DNA of 64,000 bases from Actinoplanes aureus (lineage in GTDB: Bacteria > Actinomycetota > Actinomycetes > Mycobacteriales > Micromonosporaceae), in NCBI RefSeq assembly GCF_015704865.1, contig NZ_JADQTO010000003.1, forward strand, positions 496,001-560,000. Direction: 5' to 3'. The notes under the pieces were generated by a model, which had not been told where the DNA came from, did not search any database, and was given only the letters and a program-made list of their open reading frames with translations. Made by a program: the position numbers and the translations under genes. Below, piece by piece: positions 18,552-27,240 of the stretch (the stretch's first letter is position 1; each line of letters begins with the position of its first letter).

Positions 18552-19310
18552 ATGATCACGCGTTTTCTGGGCGACACCGCCGTACTCACCGGACGGACCA
18601 TGCGCCACGTCACCCGCAGCCTGGACACCATCATCACGACCGCGATCACACCGGTCGCCATGATGTTGCTGTTCGTCTACGTGTTCGGCGGCGCGATCGA
18701 CACCGGGCCGGTCTCGTACGTTAACTACATGCTCCCCGGCATCCTGCTCATCACCATCGCGTCGGGCATCTCCTACACCGCGTTCCGGATCTTCATGGAC
18801 ATGCGGAGCGGGATCTTCGAACGATTTCAATCCATGCCGATCGCCCGGTCGGGTGTGCTGTGGGCGCACGTGCTGACCTCGCTGGTGGCCAATGTGATCT
18901 CGCTCGTGGTCGTCGTCGGCGTCGCCCTGCTGATGGGCTTCCGTTCCGGTGCCGGCGTGGCGGCCTGGCTCGCGGTCGCCGGCCTGCTGATCCTGTTCAC
19001 CCTGGCGCTGACCTGGATCGCCGTCATCCCCGGCCTCACCGCGAAGACGCTGGACGGTGCGAGCGCGTTCGCTTACCCGTTGATCTTCCTGCCGTTCATC
19101 AGCTCGGCCTTCGTGCCCACCGACACCATGCCCGGCCCGGTGCGGGCCTTCGCCGACCACCAGCCGGTGACCTCGATCGTCAACACGATCCGGGATCTGC
19201 TCACGCAGCAACCGCCGGGGACCGGCATCTGGACCGCCGTCGCCTGGTGCGCCGGCATCCTGGTCGTCGCCTACGTCTTCGCCGGCATCACCTACCGGCG
19301 CAGGATCTGA
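18552..19310 (+). CDS. ABC-2 type exporter permease (DrrB-like)
   Basis: 252 aa membrane protein with six hydrophobic segments and the ABC-2 pattern MLPGILLITIASG, then FERFQSMPIARS before the third membrane segment. It should form the export channel with the ATPase encoded 3 bp upstream. The substrate is unknown, though drug or lipid export is usual for this family. GGGAG is just before ATG 18552. Confidence 0.88.
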   Translation: MITRFLGDTAVLTGRTMRHVTRSLDTIITTAITPVAMMLLFVYVFGGAIDTGPVSYVNYMLPGILLITIASGISYTAFRIFMDMRSGIFERFQSMPIARSGVLWAHVLTSLVANVISLVVVVGVALLMGFRSGAGVAAWLAVAGLLILFTLALTWIAVIPGLTAKTLDGASAFAYPLIFLPFISSAFVPTDTMPGPVRAFADHQPVTSIVNTIRDLLTQQPPGTGIWTAVAWCAGILVVAYVFAGITYRRRI

Positions 19311-19312
19311 GC

Positions 19313-20092
19313 ATGCTGACGATCGGTCAACTGGCGGCGTACGCCGGTGTCACGGTGCGGGCCGTGCGGCACTATCACCAGATCGGACTCCTGCCCGAGC
19401 CGGAACGCGACGAGTCGGGCTACCGGCGGTACGGCCCGAAAGCGGTCGTGTCCCTCATCAAGATCCGTACCCTCGCCACCGCCGGCGTGCCGCTGTCGCG
19501 GATCGGTCCGATGCTCGAAGCCGACGTACCGACCTTCGCCGAAGCGATCGAGAGGATCGACAACCACCTGCGCGAGAAGATCGAGCGACTGGAGACGAGC
19601 CGCAAGCAGATCGCGCAGCTCGCCGCCGGCGACAGCCTGGCGCTCCCGCCGGAGGTGATCTCCTACCTCGATCGGCTCCGGGAGATCGGAGCGTCCGAGC
19701 AGATCGTGGACGGCGAGCGGGACGGGTGGATCCTGGTCGCGGCTCTCTGGCCGGCTCGGATCGGCGAGGTCATCCGGTGGAAACTCGCGCAGCTCGACGA
19801 CCCGCAGCTCGTCCGGCTCTACCGGGTCCTGTCGGAGATGCTGCAAGCCGACACGGGTGACGAGCAGCGCCTGGAGGAAGCCGCCGACATCATCGCCGGC
19901 CTGGCCGAGCAGGCGCACGCCGCCGGCGAGGTCGACCTCGGCGAAATGGGGCACGACGACCTGGCGATCGGCCTGCTGGACGCGCTTCCGGTCGAGTCCG
20001 AACCGCGGGTGCGGCGGCTGCTGGACCTGCTGCGCGAGCGTGGCTGGGCCGGTTGGACGCGGCCGGAGCGGCTGGCCGAGCCGCCCGGCTGA
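19313..20092 (+). CDS. MerR-family regulator of the drrAB operon
   Basis: 259 aa. An N-terminal MerR winged helix (LTIGQLAAYAGVTVRAVRHYHQ, shown here only in part: IGQLAAYAGVTVRAVRHY) is followed by GLLPEPERDESGYRRYG, a long dimer helix and a C-terminal effector part of about 150 residues with no metal-site cysteines. It therefore senses an organic ligand or protein rather than a metal. ATG 19313 follows the permease stop by 2 bp. It probably controls the promoter at 17709 and so its own operon. It ends exactly where the convergent secreted-hydrolase gene ends. Confidence 0.85.
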   Translation: MLTIGQLAAYAGVTVRAVRHYHQIGLLPEPERDESGYRRYGPKAVVSLIKIRTLATAGVPLSRIGPMLEADVPTFAEAIERIDNHLREKIERLETSRKQIAQLAAGDSLALPPEVISYLDRLREIGASEQIVDGERDGWILVAALWPARIGEVIRWKLAQLDDPQLVRLYRVLSEMLQADTGDEQRLEEAADIIAGLAEQAHAAGEVDLGEMGHDDLAIGLLDALPVESEPRVRRLLDLLRERGWAGWTRPERLAEPPG

Positions 20093-21964
20093 TCAGGGGC
20101 ACGGACCGCCGGAGCACACGTCGATCACCTTGCCGGTGAGCAGGAACGTCGCCTTCTGCAACTGGGCGCCCGGCTGGGCGCGCGGGAACTCGTGGGAGTC
20201 GGGGCCGTATTCGGGGCCGGCCGGCGCGAGGTTGGTGGGCGGCGGCGCGAAGGTCTGGCCGCTGTTCCACACCACCAGAGCAGAGCCACGGTACGGGTAA
20301 GCCGGGATCGCCTTGATGCCCCAGAACGGCACCACCTCGTCGGACCAGCCGGGTGCCAGCGCGGGCCGGTGGACGCGGGCACCGATGGTCCGCGCCTGCA
20401 CCTGGGCGGCGGCCGGGGATACCTGGTGGTCGCCGAACGCTACGTGCATCAGCACCTGGTGTGCCGGGGTGCGCGGCAGCGGATTGCCGGTCATGTGCTG
20501 GGCGTAGCCGTTGGCCTCGCCGCGGTCCCACAGCATCTGGATCAGCGCGAAGATCAGCTGCTGGTCGGTCCGGTCCGGGTAGGACTGGTCCATCAGCTGC
20601 TGGAACGGCGCGAAGGCGGTGCTGCGCTGGAGCAGCGTGCTGTAGTTCATGCCGGGTACGCCGAGGACCGAGCGCTTCCAGTCCTGCGCGATCGCGGTGA
20701 GCGCGCCGCCGTTGATGCCGCCCTGGCTGTTGCCGTCGTAGTGCATCCCGCCGGCCCGGTCGAGCAGGCTGCGGCCCTCGGCGTCCTGGAACGCGGGGTG
20801 TGTGGCGAAGCCGCCCGCCGCGAGCATCGCCCGGCCCAGGTACAGGAAGTTCAGGAAGCTCTGCTGCAGCCGGTCGGGTACGGCCGGGAACGTACTCAGA
20901 TCACTCCAGGTCTGCACCACGAACGGGATGTCGCCGGAGGACAGCCCGATCCAGCTCGTCGCGCAGAACATGAAGTCGTACGCCTGCGACATCTGCTTCA
21001 CGTTGCCGGCGTTGATCTCGGTGGGCGCCCCGAGCAGACCGTGCCCGTAGAGCGACAGATGCGCCGGCCGGTCGGCGCTCGCGCTGCGCGGGATGTTGCA
21101 GACGAAGTCGGCGGCGAGCGTCTGGCCCGACGCGGTGGGCAGCGCGCCGGCGGTGGGCGGCCGGCCGTCACCGCCGGCCGGTCCGTAGTGCAGCCGGGAA
21201 CCGGGCCCGCCCGTACCGGTCAGGTAGCTCGGCACCGCGACCGTGCCGCGCACCTGGCGGGCGATGCGGGCGTCCTGCTCGGCGGTGTAGTCGGTGACCT
21301 GGCTGACGGTGAATCCCGGCGCGCGGCGGCCGAGGGCGGCGAACGCGTCGTCGCGCATGCGCAGGACCCGGCCGGTCAGGCCGGGCGTGCTCGCGACGGT
21401 GAAGTCCCACGCCAGGTACAGGCCGCGCGGCGTCGTCTTGCCGGGCGCCGGGAGCAAGGCTCCGGTACGGTCGCGCAACCCGCGCAGGACGACGGCGTAC
21501 CGGGTCGCCTCGCGCAGCGCCACCGCCGGCCGGATGATGAGCAGGCCGCTGCCGTGCGCGTCGAGCTCGGCCCAATGCGGAGTGCGCTGCCCGGTACGCG
21601 TGTTGATCAGCAGGATCGGCGCGTCCCGGGCCAGCGAGCGCCCGATGTCGGTGACCGGCGCGATGCCGCTGGCCGCCGGGTCCAGATCCGGCACGTGGAC
21701 CAGGATCGGGGTGCCCGGGCTGAAGCCGTCCTGCCGGTTCCACTCGGCCGGGTCGATGTGCTTGCCGGCCACGTTCGCCGGCAGCGTGCCGACCTCGAAG
21801 TGCACCCGGCGACCGGTGGGGCTGGTCCGGTCCGCGACGGTGAACCGGTCGCTGGGGAACGGCAGCAGGCCGGACGCCGGCTGATGATCGGCGGCAACCG
21901 CCACGCCCGAGGGGGCCGCGCCGAGCAGCACAGCGAGGGCCAGGATCAGGAGTCGACGCGTCAC
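20093..21964 (-). CDS. Secreted alpha/beta-hydrolase-fold protein
   Basis: 623 aa from GTG 21964, which has GGGGGGA 6 bases upstream; the open frame continues to 22030 without a better site. Residues 1-25 are a signal peptide (LLILALAVLLGAAPSGVAVA). The region near residue 425 has YDGNSQGGINGG, where GNSQG fits the GxSxG nucleophile elbow, and AFGDHQVSPAAAQ near residue 520 has the spacing of an acid/His segment. A terminal CSGGPC could form a disulfide. I do not recognise a characterised family; a lipase or esterase role is inference. Confidence 0.7.
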   Translation of the reverse strand: MTRRLLILALAVLLGAAPSGVAVAADHQPASGLLPFPSDRFTVADRTSPTGRRVHFEVGTLPANVAGKHIDPAEWNRQDGFSPGTPILVHVPDLDPAASGIAPVTDIGRSLARDAPILLINTRTGQRTPHWAELDAHGSGLLIIRPAVALREATRYAVVLRGLRDRTGALLPAPGKTTPRGLYLAWDFTVASTPGLTGRVLRMRDDAFAALGRRAPGFTVSQVTDYTAEQDARIARQVRGTVAVPSYLTGTGGPGSRLHYGPAGGDGRPPTAGALPTASGQTLAADFVCNIPRSASADRPAHLSLYGHGLLGAPTEINAGNVKQMSQAYDFMFCATSWIGLSSGDIPFVVQTWSDLSTFPAVPDRLQQSFLNFLYLGRAMLAAGGFATHPAFQDAEGRSLLDRAGGMHYDGNSQGGINGGALTAIAQDWKRSVLGVPGMNYSTLLQRSTAFAPFQQLMDQSYPDRTDQQLIFALIQMLWDRGEANGYAQHMTGNPLPRTPAHQVLMHVAFGDHQVSPAAAQVQARTIGARVHRPALAPGWSDEVVPFWGIKAIPAYPYRGSALVVWNSGQTFAPPPTNLAPAGPEYGPDSHEFPRAQPGAQLQKATFLLTGKVIDVCSGGPCP

Positions 21965-22042
21965 GGGCACTCCCCCCGAAAGCCGTAGTGGTGGCGATCT
22001 ATGTCTACGCCGCTTCCGGGGAGCGGGCAACCGCCACCGGGT

Positions 22043-22930
22043 TCAGGCGTCGCGCGACGCGTCGGTGGCCGCCTGGACGAAGGCGCGGACCAGGGTCGTT
22101 TCACCGGCGCTGCGCCACACCGGTGCGTACCACAAGGCCACCCCGTCGGTGATGGGCAGGAACGTGATGCCCGGGTGCAGCCGGGCGGTGGCCGCATAGG
22201 ACCCGATGGGCGACACGACGCCGCCGTCCGCGATGGCCGACAGGGCTTCGTTGAGGGTGGTCACCGCGGTTCCGCGCCGGATAGGCCGCCCGGCCGGGGT
22301 CGTGAACGGGGTGTGCGCCGCCCACACGTAGTCCGGAATGGGCCCGTCCACGTCGATGACCGGATAGTCGCCGAGATCCTCCAGCTCGACTCGCTCCCGG
22401 CCGGCCAGCGGATGATCGGAGGCGATCGCCAGCACCAGTGGCTCGGTGTACAGCTTCGGTCCGACGGTGAGGTCCGGCTCGCGGACCGGTAGCCACAACA
22501 TCGCGACGTCGACCCGGCCCGCGCGCAGCGGGCCGAACGGGTCGGTCGGGAGAATCTCGCGCATCCGCAGCTCACACTGCGGATGCCGCTGCCGGAACAG
22601 GTCAAGCGCGGTCGCGATCTTCTGGTGATGAGTGTCCATGGTGCCGACGTGCAGCGTGCCGACCTGCCCGCGAGCGGCGGCGGTGGCCTCCTCGATGCCG
22701 GCCAGGATCTCGTTGTAGCCCGCGCTGAGCCGGTCGCGGAGCTGCTCGCCGAGCGGGGTGAGCCGTACGCTGCGGCTGGTCCGCTCGAACAGCGCACCAC
22801 CGATCCGGCGTTCCTGCTGTTTGATCGACTGGCTGACCCGGGCCTGGGAGACGTGGAGGCGTTCGGCCGTACGCCCGAAATGCAGCTCTTCCGCCAGCGT
22901 CAGGAAGATCTCGATGTCACGCAGTTCCAC
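22043..22930 (-). CDS. LysR-family transcriptional regulator
   Basis: 295 aa. An N-terminal HTH (LRDIEIFLTLAEELHFGRTAERL, seen in part as FLTLAEELHFGRTAERLHVS) and a substrate-binding domain (GTLHVGTMDTHHQKI onward) are typical. GTG 22930 is preceded by GGGGGG at good spacing. The gene is divergent from the GNAT gene at 23084, the usual arrangement for a LysR regulator and its target. Two direct repeats of AACCGGYGG lie in the shared intergenic region (23012-23032). Confidence 0.88.
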   Translation of the reverse strand: MELRDIEIFLTLAEELHFGRTAERLHVSQARVSQSIKQQERRIGGALFERTSRSVRLTPLGEQLRDRLSAGYNEILAGIEEATAAARGQVGTLHVGTMDTHHQKIATALDLFRQRHPQCELRMREILPTDPFGPLRAGRVDVAMLWLPVREPDLTVGPKLYTEPLVLAIASDHPLAGRERVELEDLGDYPVIDVDGPIPDYVWAAHTPFTTPAGRPIRRGTAVTTLNEALSAIADGGVVSPIGSYAATARLHPGITFLPITDGVALWYAPVWRSAGETTLVRAFVQAATDASRDA

Positions 22931-23011
22931 CAGGCCACCCCCCTCTCGGTCACAGCGCGCCCGCGATCGTAACCACCCCCGCCCACCGCCGGCGTTGGCG
23001 GGGCGACCGAT

Positions 23012-23032
23012 AACCGGTGGCTTAACCGGCGG
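23012..23032. repeat. Direct repeat AACCGGYGG between lysR and GNAT genes
   Basis: AACCGGTGG (23012-23020) and AACCGGCGG (23024-23032) are spaced by CTT, giving a 12-bp period, in the divergent intergenic region. They could be part of a LysR binding region, although no textbook T-N11-A dyad is obvious. Confidence 0.35.
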
Positions 23033-23083
23033 TTCGATCTTTCGCGTTGTTCCGTGGCGCGGGCCGAGGCGATCGTGAGTGCC

Positions 23084-23821
23084 ATGACCGAACGCCTGAT
23101 CGACATCGTGGCGCTGCCCTCACGGTGGCAGGCCGTGGCGCCGGGTGGCTCCGTGGCCGGCGTCGCCGGCCTTCGGCCGATCATGCCGTTCGAGTACGAG
23201 GACACGCCCGAACTGAGCCTGTACGTGGAGCCGCAGTGGCGCCGCCGCGGGATCGGTTCCCGGCTCCTGACCGCCGTCCGGGCACAGAGCGCCGAGCCAC
23301 GGCTGGTCACCGACGTGGTCGCGGGCTCACCCGGGGAGGCGTTCTGCCTGCGGCACGGCTTCCGGCGCGTCCGGTCCCAGCGCCACGACCTGCTCACCTA
23401 CTGCGATGTCCACCGGGCCTGGCTGGGCGAGCTGGTCGACGCCGAACACCCCGGATACCGCCTGACCCACTGGACCGGTGACCTGCCCAGCACGGCCCGG
23501 GTCGAGGAGCTGCTCCGCAGCCCGAGCCGCCCCGGCAACGCCGTGCTGACCGCCGCGGACGCCGGCGGTGACCTGGCCGCCTACGCCGTGGCCGTCGTCG
23601 ACCTGCCCCGCGCCCGCCAGTACGGACCAGCCGTGCTGCCGGGCCACCGCGGACGACGCCTCGGCCTCTGGGTCAACGCCGCCCTGATCCAGCGACTCCG
23701 CGAGGTCCACCCCCGCGTCGACGAGATCGAAACCGCCGGCGCCGAGGACGATCCCTGCCTGCCCGCACGCGAGCACCTCGGCTTCCGGCCGGTACGCCGT
23801 ACCCGCCTCTACGAGTTGTGA
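23084..23821 (+). CDS. GNAT-family N-acetyltransferase
   Basis: 245 aa from ATG 23084 (a GTG at 23054 is in frame but has no better ribosome site). The first half carries an acetyl-CoA loop, PQWRRRGIGSRLL. The second half has GHRGRRLGLWVNAALI, a second degenerate GNAT loop, so the protein looks like a tandem GNAT of the mycothiol-synthase-like layout. The acceptor is unknown. The divergent LysR regulator is the likely controller. Confidence 0.8.
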   Translation: MTERLIDIVALPSRWQAVAPGGSVAGVAGLRPIMPFEYEDTPELSLYVEPQWRRRGIGSRLLTAVRAQSAEPRLVTDVVAGSPGEAFCLRHGFRRVRSQRHDLLTYCDVHRAWLGELVDAEHPGYRLTHWTGDLPSTARVEELLRSPSRPGNAVLTAADAGGDLAAYAVAVVDLPRARQYGPAVLPGHRGRRLGLWVNAALIQRLREVHPRVDEIETAGAEDDPCLPAREHLGFRPVRRTRLYEL

Positions 23822-23848
23822 CCCCGACCACCGAAGGAGCGCACAACC

Positions 23849-24302
23849 ATGTCCAGCACGAACCTGCGGCAGGTCATCCAGGAGATCGTCGACTCCGGCT
23901 TCACCGGGGTGCGGCTGCGCGTGAACGACGAGCGCGGCGAGTGGGCCGGCAGCGCCGGCCTGGCGCGCCTCGGTGACACGGCGAGTACTACGACGACGGA
24001 CTTCATCTCCGCGCTGGTGGGCGGCAAGCTGCTGCCCGCCCCGCTGCTGGCCGAGATGTGCACGCCGCACCCCAAGCCGGCTACGGCCTGGGTGTGTCGT
24101 GCAGAACGACGGCGACCTCATCACCCACAACGGCGGCATCGCCGGCCACGCCGCCCTGATGTCCAGCACCGCCGACGGCAGCAAGACCCTCCCCGCCCCA
24201 CTCAACTACGTCGACGACCCGGCGATGTCCCTGGCCGTACCGTTCCAGCGGGCGATGCAGCGCCTCGTGCACGAGGTGTTCGGCGCCGGAACGTCTCAGT
24301 AG
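23849..24302 (+). pseudogene. Decayed serine hydrolase (beta-lactamase/DD-peptidase family)
   Basis: The N-terminal piece (MSSTNLRQVIQEIV through VNDERGEWAGSAGLARLGDTA) joins directly to a C-terminal piece (TTTTDFISALVGGKLLP), so roughly the middle 200 residues, including the SxxK active site, are gone. The frame is then lost: PHPK is in frame 2, GYGLGV in frame 1 and VVQNDGDLITHNGGIAGHAAL in frame 3, two shifts near 24079 and 24100. Together the pieces read like a secreted class C beta-lactamase-type serine hydrolase. A strong ribosome site (AAGGAG) still precedes ATG 23849. Confidence 0.8.
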
Positions 24303-24312
24303 CCATGAACCC

Positions 24313-24344
24313 GGGCCGGCCACGCCGCGTGGCGTGGCCGGCCC
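24313..24344. terminator. Bidirectional hairpin terminator
   Basis: A 14-bp perfect stem GGGCCGGCCACGCC / GGCGTGGCCGGCCC with loop GCGT lies between the end of the hydrolase remnant and the convergent cellulase. There is no long T-run, as is common in high-GC actinomycetes. Confidence 0.75.
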
Positions 24345-24350
24345 GCGAGG

Positions 24351-25442
24351 TCAGAAGTCGTCCGGGGTCCGGATCCGGGCGCGGATCCAGGCGCCCGCCT
24401 CCTTCAGCCGGCCGGTGCCCGAGTACGCCCCGGCGGCGCAGGTGCCCCGGGTGAAGACGGCGCCGGTGCGCATGTCGTCGGAGTAGTTCCAGTTCACCCA
24501 GCTCACCTTCCGCTCGGCCATCAGGTCGAGGTACCGCTGCGCCCGGGCGAAGTTGTTGCCGCCGTCGCCGGAGGCCTCCTGGGTGCCGAACTCGGTGACG
24601 AACATCGGCAGCTTCGCGACGGCGTCGCGGAAGGTGTTCAGGTAGTAGTCGTCGTGCGAGGCGGCGTAGAAGTGGAACGTGTACATGATGTTCGCCGCGT
24701 TCACCGGGCTGGCCAGGATCCGTGACACGCCCTGTCCGTCGCCGGAGGCGCCCAGCGAGGACCAGTCCTCGGTGCCGACCAGGACGACGCCGTCCGGGTC
24801 CTGGGCGCGGATCACCGGGATGACCTGCTCGGCGTACGACTTGATCGCTGACCAGTGGACGTCGCTGGGCTCGTTCGCGATCTCGTACAAAATGTTGGTC
24901 TTGTCCTTGTGCCGGGCCGCGATCTGCTGGAAGAAGGTCTTGGCGCGGGCCAGGTTGAAGTTGGGGTCACCGGGCGAGAGCATGTGCCAGTCGACGATCG
25001 CGTACATGCCGCGGGCGGTGGCCTTCTCGATGTAGTCGTTGACCTTGGCGGTGAAGCCGGCCGGGTCGGTCTCGTAACCGCCCTCCTGGATGTACATCGA
25101 GATCCGCAGGACGTCGGCGTTCCACTCCCTGGCGAGCACGTCCAGGGAGGCGTCGGTGACGCAGTTCGAGTACCACTGCAGGCCGTGTGTGCTCATCCCG
25201 CGCAGCTGGATCGGTTTGCCCTGGGCGTTGCAGAGCTGGCGCCCGCAAACCCTGAGCTGCCCGTTGCGGGCCACCGGGGTGGAGGTGCCGCCGTTGGTGA
25301 TGGTGTACTCGCCCTGCCGGGCGGAGCTCCACTGGGAGACCTCGGCGGAGCCGGCCGTGGTGGCGGTGGCCGAGACGGGCGTGAGGCCGGCGGCCACGAC
25401 CGCAGCGGCGACGGACAGAATGAGGGAACGGGTGCGGCGCAT
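24351..25442 (-). CDS. Secreted GH5 endoglucanase (cellulase)
   Basis: 363 aa. A signal peptide ends near residue 30. The catalytic (beta/alpha)8 domain begins with LCNAQGKPIQLRGMSTHG. Glu191 in EIANEPSD is the expected acid/base and Glu284 in FVTEFGTQ the nucleophile; HFYAAS supplies the conserved His257. This matches bacterial GH5 subfamily 2 enzymes that cut beta-1,4-glucan. No carbohydrate-binding module is attached, so the protein is shorter than many actinomycete cellulases. GGAGGA precedes the ATG. No CebR-type box is seen; the divergent TetR gene shares its promoter region. Confidence 0.92.
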   Translation of the reverse strand: MRRTRSLILSVAAAVVAAGLTPVSATATTAGSAEVSQWSSARQGEYTITNGGTSTPVARNGQLRVCGRQLCNAQGKPIQLRGMSTHGLQWYSNCVTDASLDVLAREWNADVLRISMYIQEGGYETDPAGFTAKVNDYIEKATARGMYAIVDWHMLSPGDPNFNLARAKTFFQQIAARHKDKTNILYEIANEPSDVHWSAIKSYAEQVIPVIRAQDPDGVVLVGTEDWSSLGASGDGQGVSRILASPVNAANIMYTFHFYAASHDDYYLNTFRDAVAKLPMFVTEFGTQEASGDGGNNFARAQRYLDLMAERKVSWVNWNYSDDMRTGAVFTRGTCAAGAYSGTGRLKEAGAWIRARIRTPDDF

Positions 25443-25474
25443 GGGGATCCTCCGCAGGCATCGACGGAGGTCTA

Positions 25475-25503
25475 ATTATTAAGGCAGTTAACAGTATTGT
25501 CCA
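25475..25503 (-). promoter_or_regulatory. Promoter of the GH5 cellulase gene
   Basis: Read on the minus strand, TGGACA (25503-25498), a 17-base spacer and AATAAT (25480-25475) make a near-consensus housekeeping promoter 33 bases before the cellulase ATG. The spacer contains GTTAAC. The site lies 15 bases from the divergent tetR start, so a repressor bound here could control both genes. Confidence 0.6.
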
Positions 25504-25517
25504 GATCGGAGACAGCG

Positions 25518-26117
25518 GTGTCAGAGCAACTCCGCGAGACCGTCGTGCGCGCGGTCACGCCTCTTGTCGGCCAGTTCGACACCCTGACCATGGCGCAGAT
25601 CGCCGAGGCCGCGGGCATCGGCGAAGCCGACCTCCGGGCCGTCTTCGCCGACAAGGAGGCGGTCCTGCGGGCCTTCATGGACTCGGTGCTGGCGAAAGTC
25701 GGCGCGGTGATGGACCCCGCCGAGGAAGTGCGGCAGCTCGAGGCCATCGGGGTGGATCAGCCGCTCGCGTCGCGCCTGCTCCAGGTGCTGGACATCCTCG
25801 ACGCGTACTACCGCCGTGTCCGCGGCAGCCTCGACGCCTACTACCGCGGCTTCAACAAGGGCGACGAATCTGGCGAGGTTGGTGCACCGAGCTTCGGACG
25901 CGACGGTTACCGGATGCTCGGCCAGGCGCCCGAGGTGCGGCAAGTCGTCGCGAAGCTGCTGGAGCCGGACGCGCGACGCCTGCGCCTGCCGGCCGAGGTC
26001 CTCGCGGAGGCCTTTCTCAGCCTCTCGCGTGCCGTGACCCGGGCCTCGGGCGAACTCGGTGAACCGCTGCCCGCCGAGCAGGCGGTCGACCTCTTCCTGC
26101 ACGGCGCGATCCGATGA
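25518..26117 (+). CDS. TetR-family transcriptional regulator
   Basis: 199 aa from GTG 25518, with CGGAGA upstream; a TTG at 25497 is in frame but would overlap the cellulase promoter. The N-terminal HTH is LTMAQIAEAAGIGEADLRAVF followed by DKEAVLRAFM (the first part runs from about residue 22). The C-terminal ligand domain is generic. It is divergent from the GH5 gene by 75 bp, so autoregulation and cellulase control are both plausible, but the family also commonly controls exporters not seen here. Confidence 0.82.
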   Translation: MSEQLRETVVRAVTPLVGQFDTLTMAQIAEAAGIGEADLRAVFADKEAVLRAFMDSVLAKVGAVMDPAEEVRQLEAIGVDQPLASRLLQVLDILDAYYRRVRGSLDAYYRGFNKGDESGEVGAPSFGRDGYRMLGQAPEVRQVVAKLLEPDARRLRLPAEVLAEAFLSLSRAVTRASGELGEPLPAEQAVDLFLHGAIR

Positions 26118-26123
26118 GCGCGA

Positions 26124-26169
26124 GGCTGCCTGGGCCCGGCGGCCGCGGTGCGGCCGGGACCGGGCAGCC
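26124..26169. terminator. Imperfect G/C hairpin between convergent genes
   Basis: GGCTGCC at 26124-26130 pairs with GGCAGCC at 26163-26169, with further pairing inside (CCCGGCGGCCGC against GCGGCCGGG). Flanking GCGAG and CTCGC extend the stem. It lies between the tetR stop and the stop of the isomerase gene, so it probably ends both transcripts. Confidence 0.6.
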
Positions 26170-26227
26170 GGCTCGCGTGGCAGGGCGGGACGGTCGCTGA
26201 TCGGGCGGGACGGCGTGGCGCGTACCC

Positions 26228-27229
26228 CTATCGGATGTTGGCTTTCTCGCCGGCGGCGATCAGGTTTCGCGCGGCCTGTCGCAGGCCTTCGATCTGGTCG
26301 AGCTCGGTGTCCTCGTGCTCGATGTTCACTGCCATGTCCGGGTCCACGGCGTGCAGCGCACGCAGGAACGGCACCCAGAAGTCCTCGCCGTGCCCGCGGC
26401 CGACGGCGACGAACTGCCAGGCGGCGTCCGCCGGCCACTGGTTGAGGGTGTTGTGGCCGCCGATGTTGAGCGGGTTGCGATCGGACGGCGTACGCGTGAA
26501 CCGGTCGTCCAGCACCCCGTAGATCCGCACGTTCGCCTCGTTGATCCGGGTGTCCTTGGCGGCCGCGTGGAACACCAGAGAACCCAGGTGCTCGATCGCC
26601 GCGACCGGGTCGATGCCCTGCCAGAACAGGTGGCTGGGGTCCATCTCCGCGCCGACGTGCGTGGCGTTCGTCTGCTCGACCAGGCGTTGCAGGGTCGGCG
26701 GGTTGAAGACCAGGTTGTGCGGGTGCATCTCGATGCACACCTTGACGTCGGCGGCCGCCGCGCGGGCCTGGATGTCCCTCCAGAACGGGACGGCGATGCC
26801 CCACTGGTAGTCGAGCACATCCAGGTACTGACTGTCCCAGGGGTTGACGATCCAGTTGGCGGCGGTGGCGCCCGGGTGGCCCCCGGGCAGGCCGGACATC
26901 GCGACCACCCGCTTGACCCCGAGTGCGGCGGCCACGTCGATGGCCCGGCGCAGATCCTGGGCGTGTTTCGGCCCGACCAGCGGGTCCGGGTTGAGCGGGT
27001 TGCCGTTGACGTTGAGGCCGGTCAGCGCGACCCCGGTCTGGGCGAACCGGCCCAGGTAGTCCTCCCGGGCGCCGGCGCTGGACAGCAGCTCGCCGACCGG
27101 CAGGTGCGGCGTGCCGACGAAGCCGCCGGCGTTGATCTCGGCGCTGGTCAGACCCAGCTCGCCGAGGATCTTCAGCGCCTCGTCGAGAGGGCGGTCGTGC
27201 AGGCAGGCGGTGTAGGCGCCGAGTCTCAT
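26228..27229 (-). CDS. Sugar phosphate isomerase/epimerase (TIM barrel)
   Basis: 333 aa from ATG 27229, preceded by AGGAG. The frame stays open upstream through the neighbouring gene, but MRLGAYTACLHD is the natural start. Likely metal ligands are in KVCIEMHPHNLVF, GAEMDPSHLFWQG and NIEHEDTELDQIE. It follows the Gfo/Idh oxidoreductase by 11 bp and is surely cotranscribed. Such pairs convert keto-sugars or keto-polyols; the substrate is not known. A LacI regulator divergent from the pair is the probable repressor. Confidence 0.82.
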   Translation of the reverse strand: MRLGAYTACLHDRPLDEALKILGELGLTSAEINAGGFVGTPHLPVGELLSSAGAREDYLGRFAQTGVALTGLNVNGNPLNPDPLVGPKHAQDLRRAIDVAAALGVKRVVAMSGLPGGHPGATAANWIVNPWDSQYLDVLDYQWGIAVPFWRDIQARAAAADVKVCIEMHPHNLVFNPPTLQRLVEQTNATHVGAEMDPSHLFWQGIDPVAAIEHLGSLVFHAAAKDTRINEANVRIYGVLDDRFTRTPSDRNPLNIGGHNTLNQWPADAAWQFVAVGRGHGEDFWVPFLRALHAVDPDMAVNIEHEDTELDQIEGLRQAARNLIAAGEKANIR

Positions 27230-27240
27230 GGGGATGCTCC

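Noticed and set aside
25443..25517. A CebR box (TGGGAGCGCTCCCA) for the cellulase
   Set aside because: No such palindrome is present; only the GTTAAC-containing promoter spacer is seen.
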